Below, in pieces: positions 4,656 to 5,123 of a stretch of 5,123 bases of DNA. Location: positions 761 to 5,883 of the forward strand of contig DIQU01000019.1 in NCBI GenBank assembly GCA_002426555.1, given 5' to 3'. The DNA comes from Firmicutes bacterium UBA5454. GTDB taxonomy: Bacteria > Bacillota > Clostridia > Caldicoprobacterales > DTU083. The translations under genes were made by a program, and so were the position numbers. Below the pieces are notes generated by a model. It made no database searches and was not told the origin of the DNA. It worked only from the letters and a program-made list of their open reading frames with translations. Position 1 is the stretch's first letter. Each line of letters opens with the position of its first letter.

Positions 4656-5123
4656 ATAACCACGTTCTTTCTTCCGTGGTGTTTTGGGCGGTGATGAATA
4701 CTCATCCTGCCGACGTATCGTATCGAGTGATGAAGTATGAATCCTTTCATACTCTCGATACTCTGCAGACCAGGGTAGCATGGCATCCATGAAACTTCTG
4801 TCTGTATCATCCATGTGCCGGGGCATTTCCTCCAGTACATATCTTAGGTAATAGTAAACATTTGCACCATTTGCCCGAGCGGTTTCCACTATGGTGTACA
4901 TGATGGCGGTAGCTTTAGCACCATCAATGGAGTCACAAAACAGAAAATTTTTTCTCCCTATCACAAACGGTTTGATGATTCGTTCCGATGCCGAGTTATC
5001 TATGGGAATATTTCCATCCTCCAGGAATCGGCATAGATGCTCCTTCTGGTTCAAGGAATAGTTAATAGCATCTTTTAGTCGGTTGGTCATGGTTGGATCA
5101 GCTGTATCCAATGACTCTATGTA
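4647..5123 (-). CDS. IS66-family transposase (TnpC type), C-terminal part
   Basis: The frame is open to the right edge, so the gene begins outside the window; the TTG at 5111 is internal. It shows the C-terminal third of the IS66 DDE transposase: LKDAINYSLNQ, FLEDGNIPIDNSASER, IIKPFVIGRKNFLF and GAKATAIMYTIVETARANG, followed by YYYLRYVLEEMP, the short C-terminal element of IS66 proteins. Glu at 4983-4985 in NSASERIIKP is the expected third catalytic residue. The basic tail (KTPRKKER) is variable in the family. There is no internal stop or frameshift, so the transposase could be functional. IS66 elements usually also carry tnpA and tnpB, which would be to the right of this window. Confidence 0.93.
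   Translation of the reverse strand, partial: YIESLDTADPTMTNRLKDAINYSLNQKEHLCRFLEDGNIPIDNSASERIIKPFVIGRKNFLFCDSIDGAKATAIMYTIVETARANGANVYYYLRYVLEEMPRHMDDTDRSFMDAMLPWSAEYREYERIHTSSLDTIRRQDEYSSPPKTPRKKERGYIK

Larger units (their letters stand above)
4504..5123 (-). mobile_element. IS66-family insertion sequence, transposase 3' end and left-hand terminus
   Basis: The C-terminal part of an IS66 transposase lies on the minus strand, and GTAAGCG at 4504-4510 matches the GTAA start usual for terminal repeats of this family. That places 143 bases of non-coding DNA between the transposase stop and the end of the element. IS66 elements commonly duplicate 8 bp of target, which here would be AAACGAAA at 4496-4503. 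The second end and second target copy lie outside the window, so the boundary rests on one end only. Confidence 0.7.

Noticed and set aside
4619..4840. Leftward 73-residue frame overlapping the IS66 transposase
   Set aside because: Out-of-frame shadow of the transposase C-terminus.

Overview
The window looks like a mobile-element-rich accessory stretch of a low-to-moderate-GC Firmicute, probably in the class Clostridia. This is inferred from strong AGGAGG-type ribosome sites with GTG starts, an AT-rich intergenic background, Firmicutes-style IS5, IS66 and IS4-type transposases, and a Gram-positive-style secreted protein. No rRNA, tRNA or CRISPR array was seen.

Left part (1 to about 1320): the 3' part of an IS5-superfamily DDE transposase gene that enters from beyond the left edge. 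Next comes a roughly 560-base region without a convincing gene (1310-1878). It holds a sigma-A-like rightward promoter, an 11-bp tandem repeat, an imperfect hairpin, and a leftward open frame with coding-like codons that is probably a gene remnant. It ends in the leader of the next gene.

Centre (1879-3746): two intact cargo genes. The first encodes a secreted peptidase of the G1 glutamic family (eqolisin type), with signal peptide, propeptide-like segment, and the catalytic Gln and Glu in the expected motifs. It is closed by a textbook intrinsic terminator. The second encodes an unrecognised membrane-anchored extracytoplasmic protein of 225 residues and has its own ribosome site.

Right part (3747-5123): a gene graveyard and an insertion. 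On the minus strand lies a frameshifted remnant of the C-terminal part of nagA (N-acetylglucosamine-6-phosphate deacetylase), joined to a short fragment of an IS4/IS1634-type transposase. After an AT-rich gap, the first 21 codons of a small gene (start 4440) run into what looks like the terminal repeat of an IS66-family element (GTAAGCG at 4504). The minus-strand IS66 transposase C-terminus then runs off the right edge.

The genes do not form an obvious pathway. The best reading is two surface or secreted accessory genes bracketed by insertion sequences and decayed DNA. I found no convincing new multi-gene system. The most interesting items are the bacterial G1 peptidase, the unexplained 1310-1878 region, the nagA/transposase remnant, and the small gene cut by IS66.
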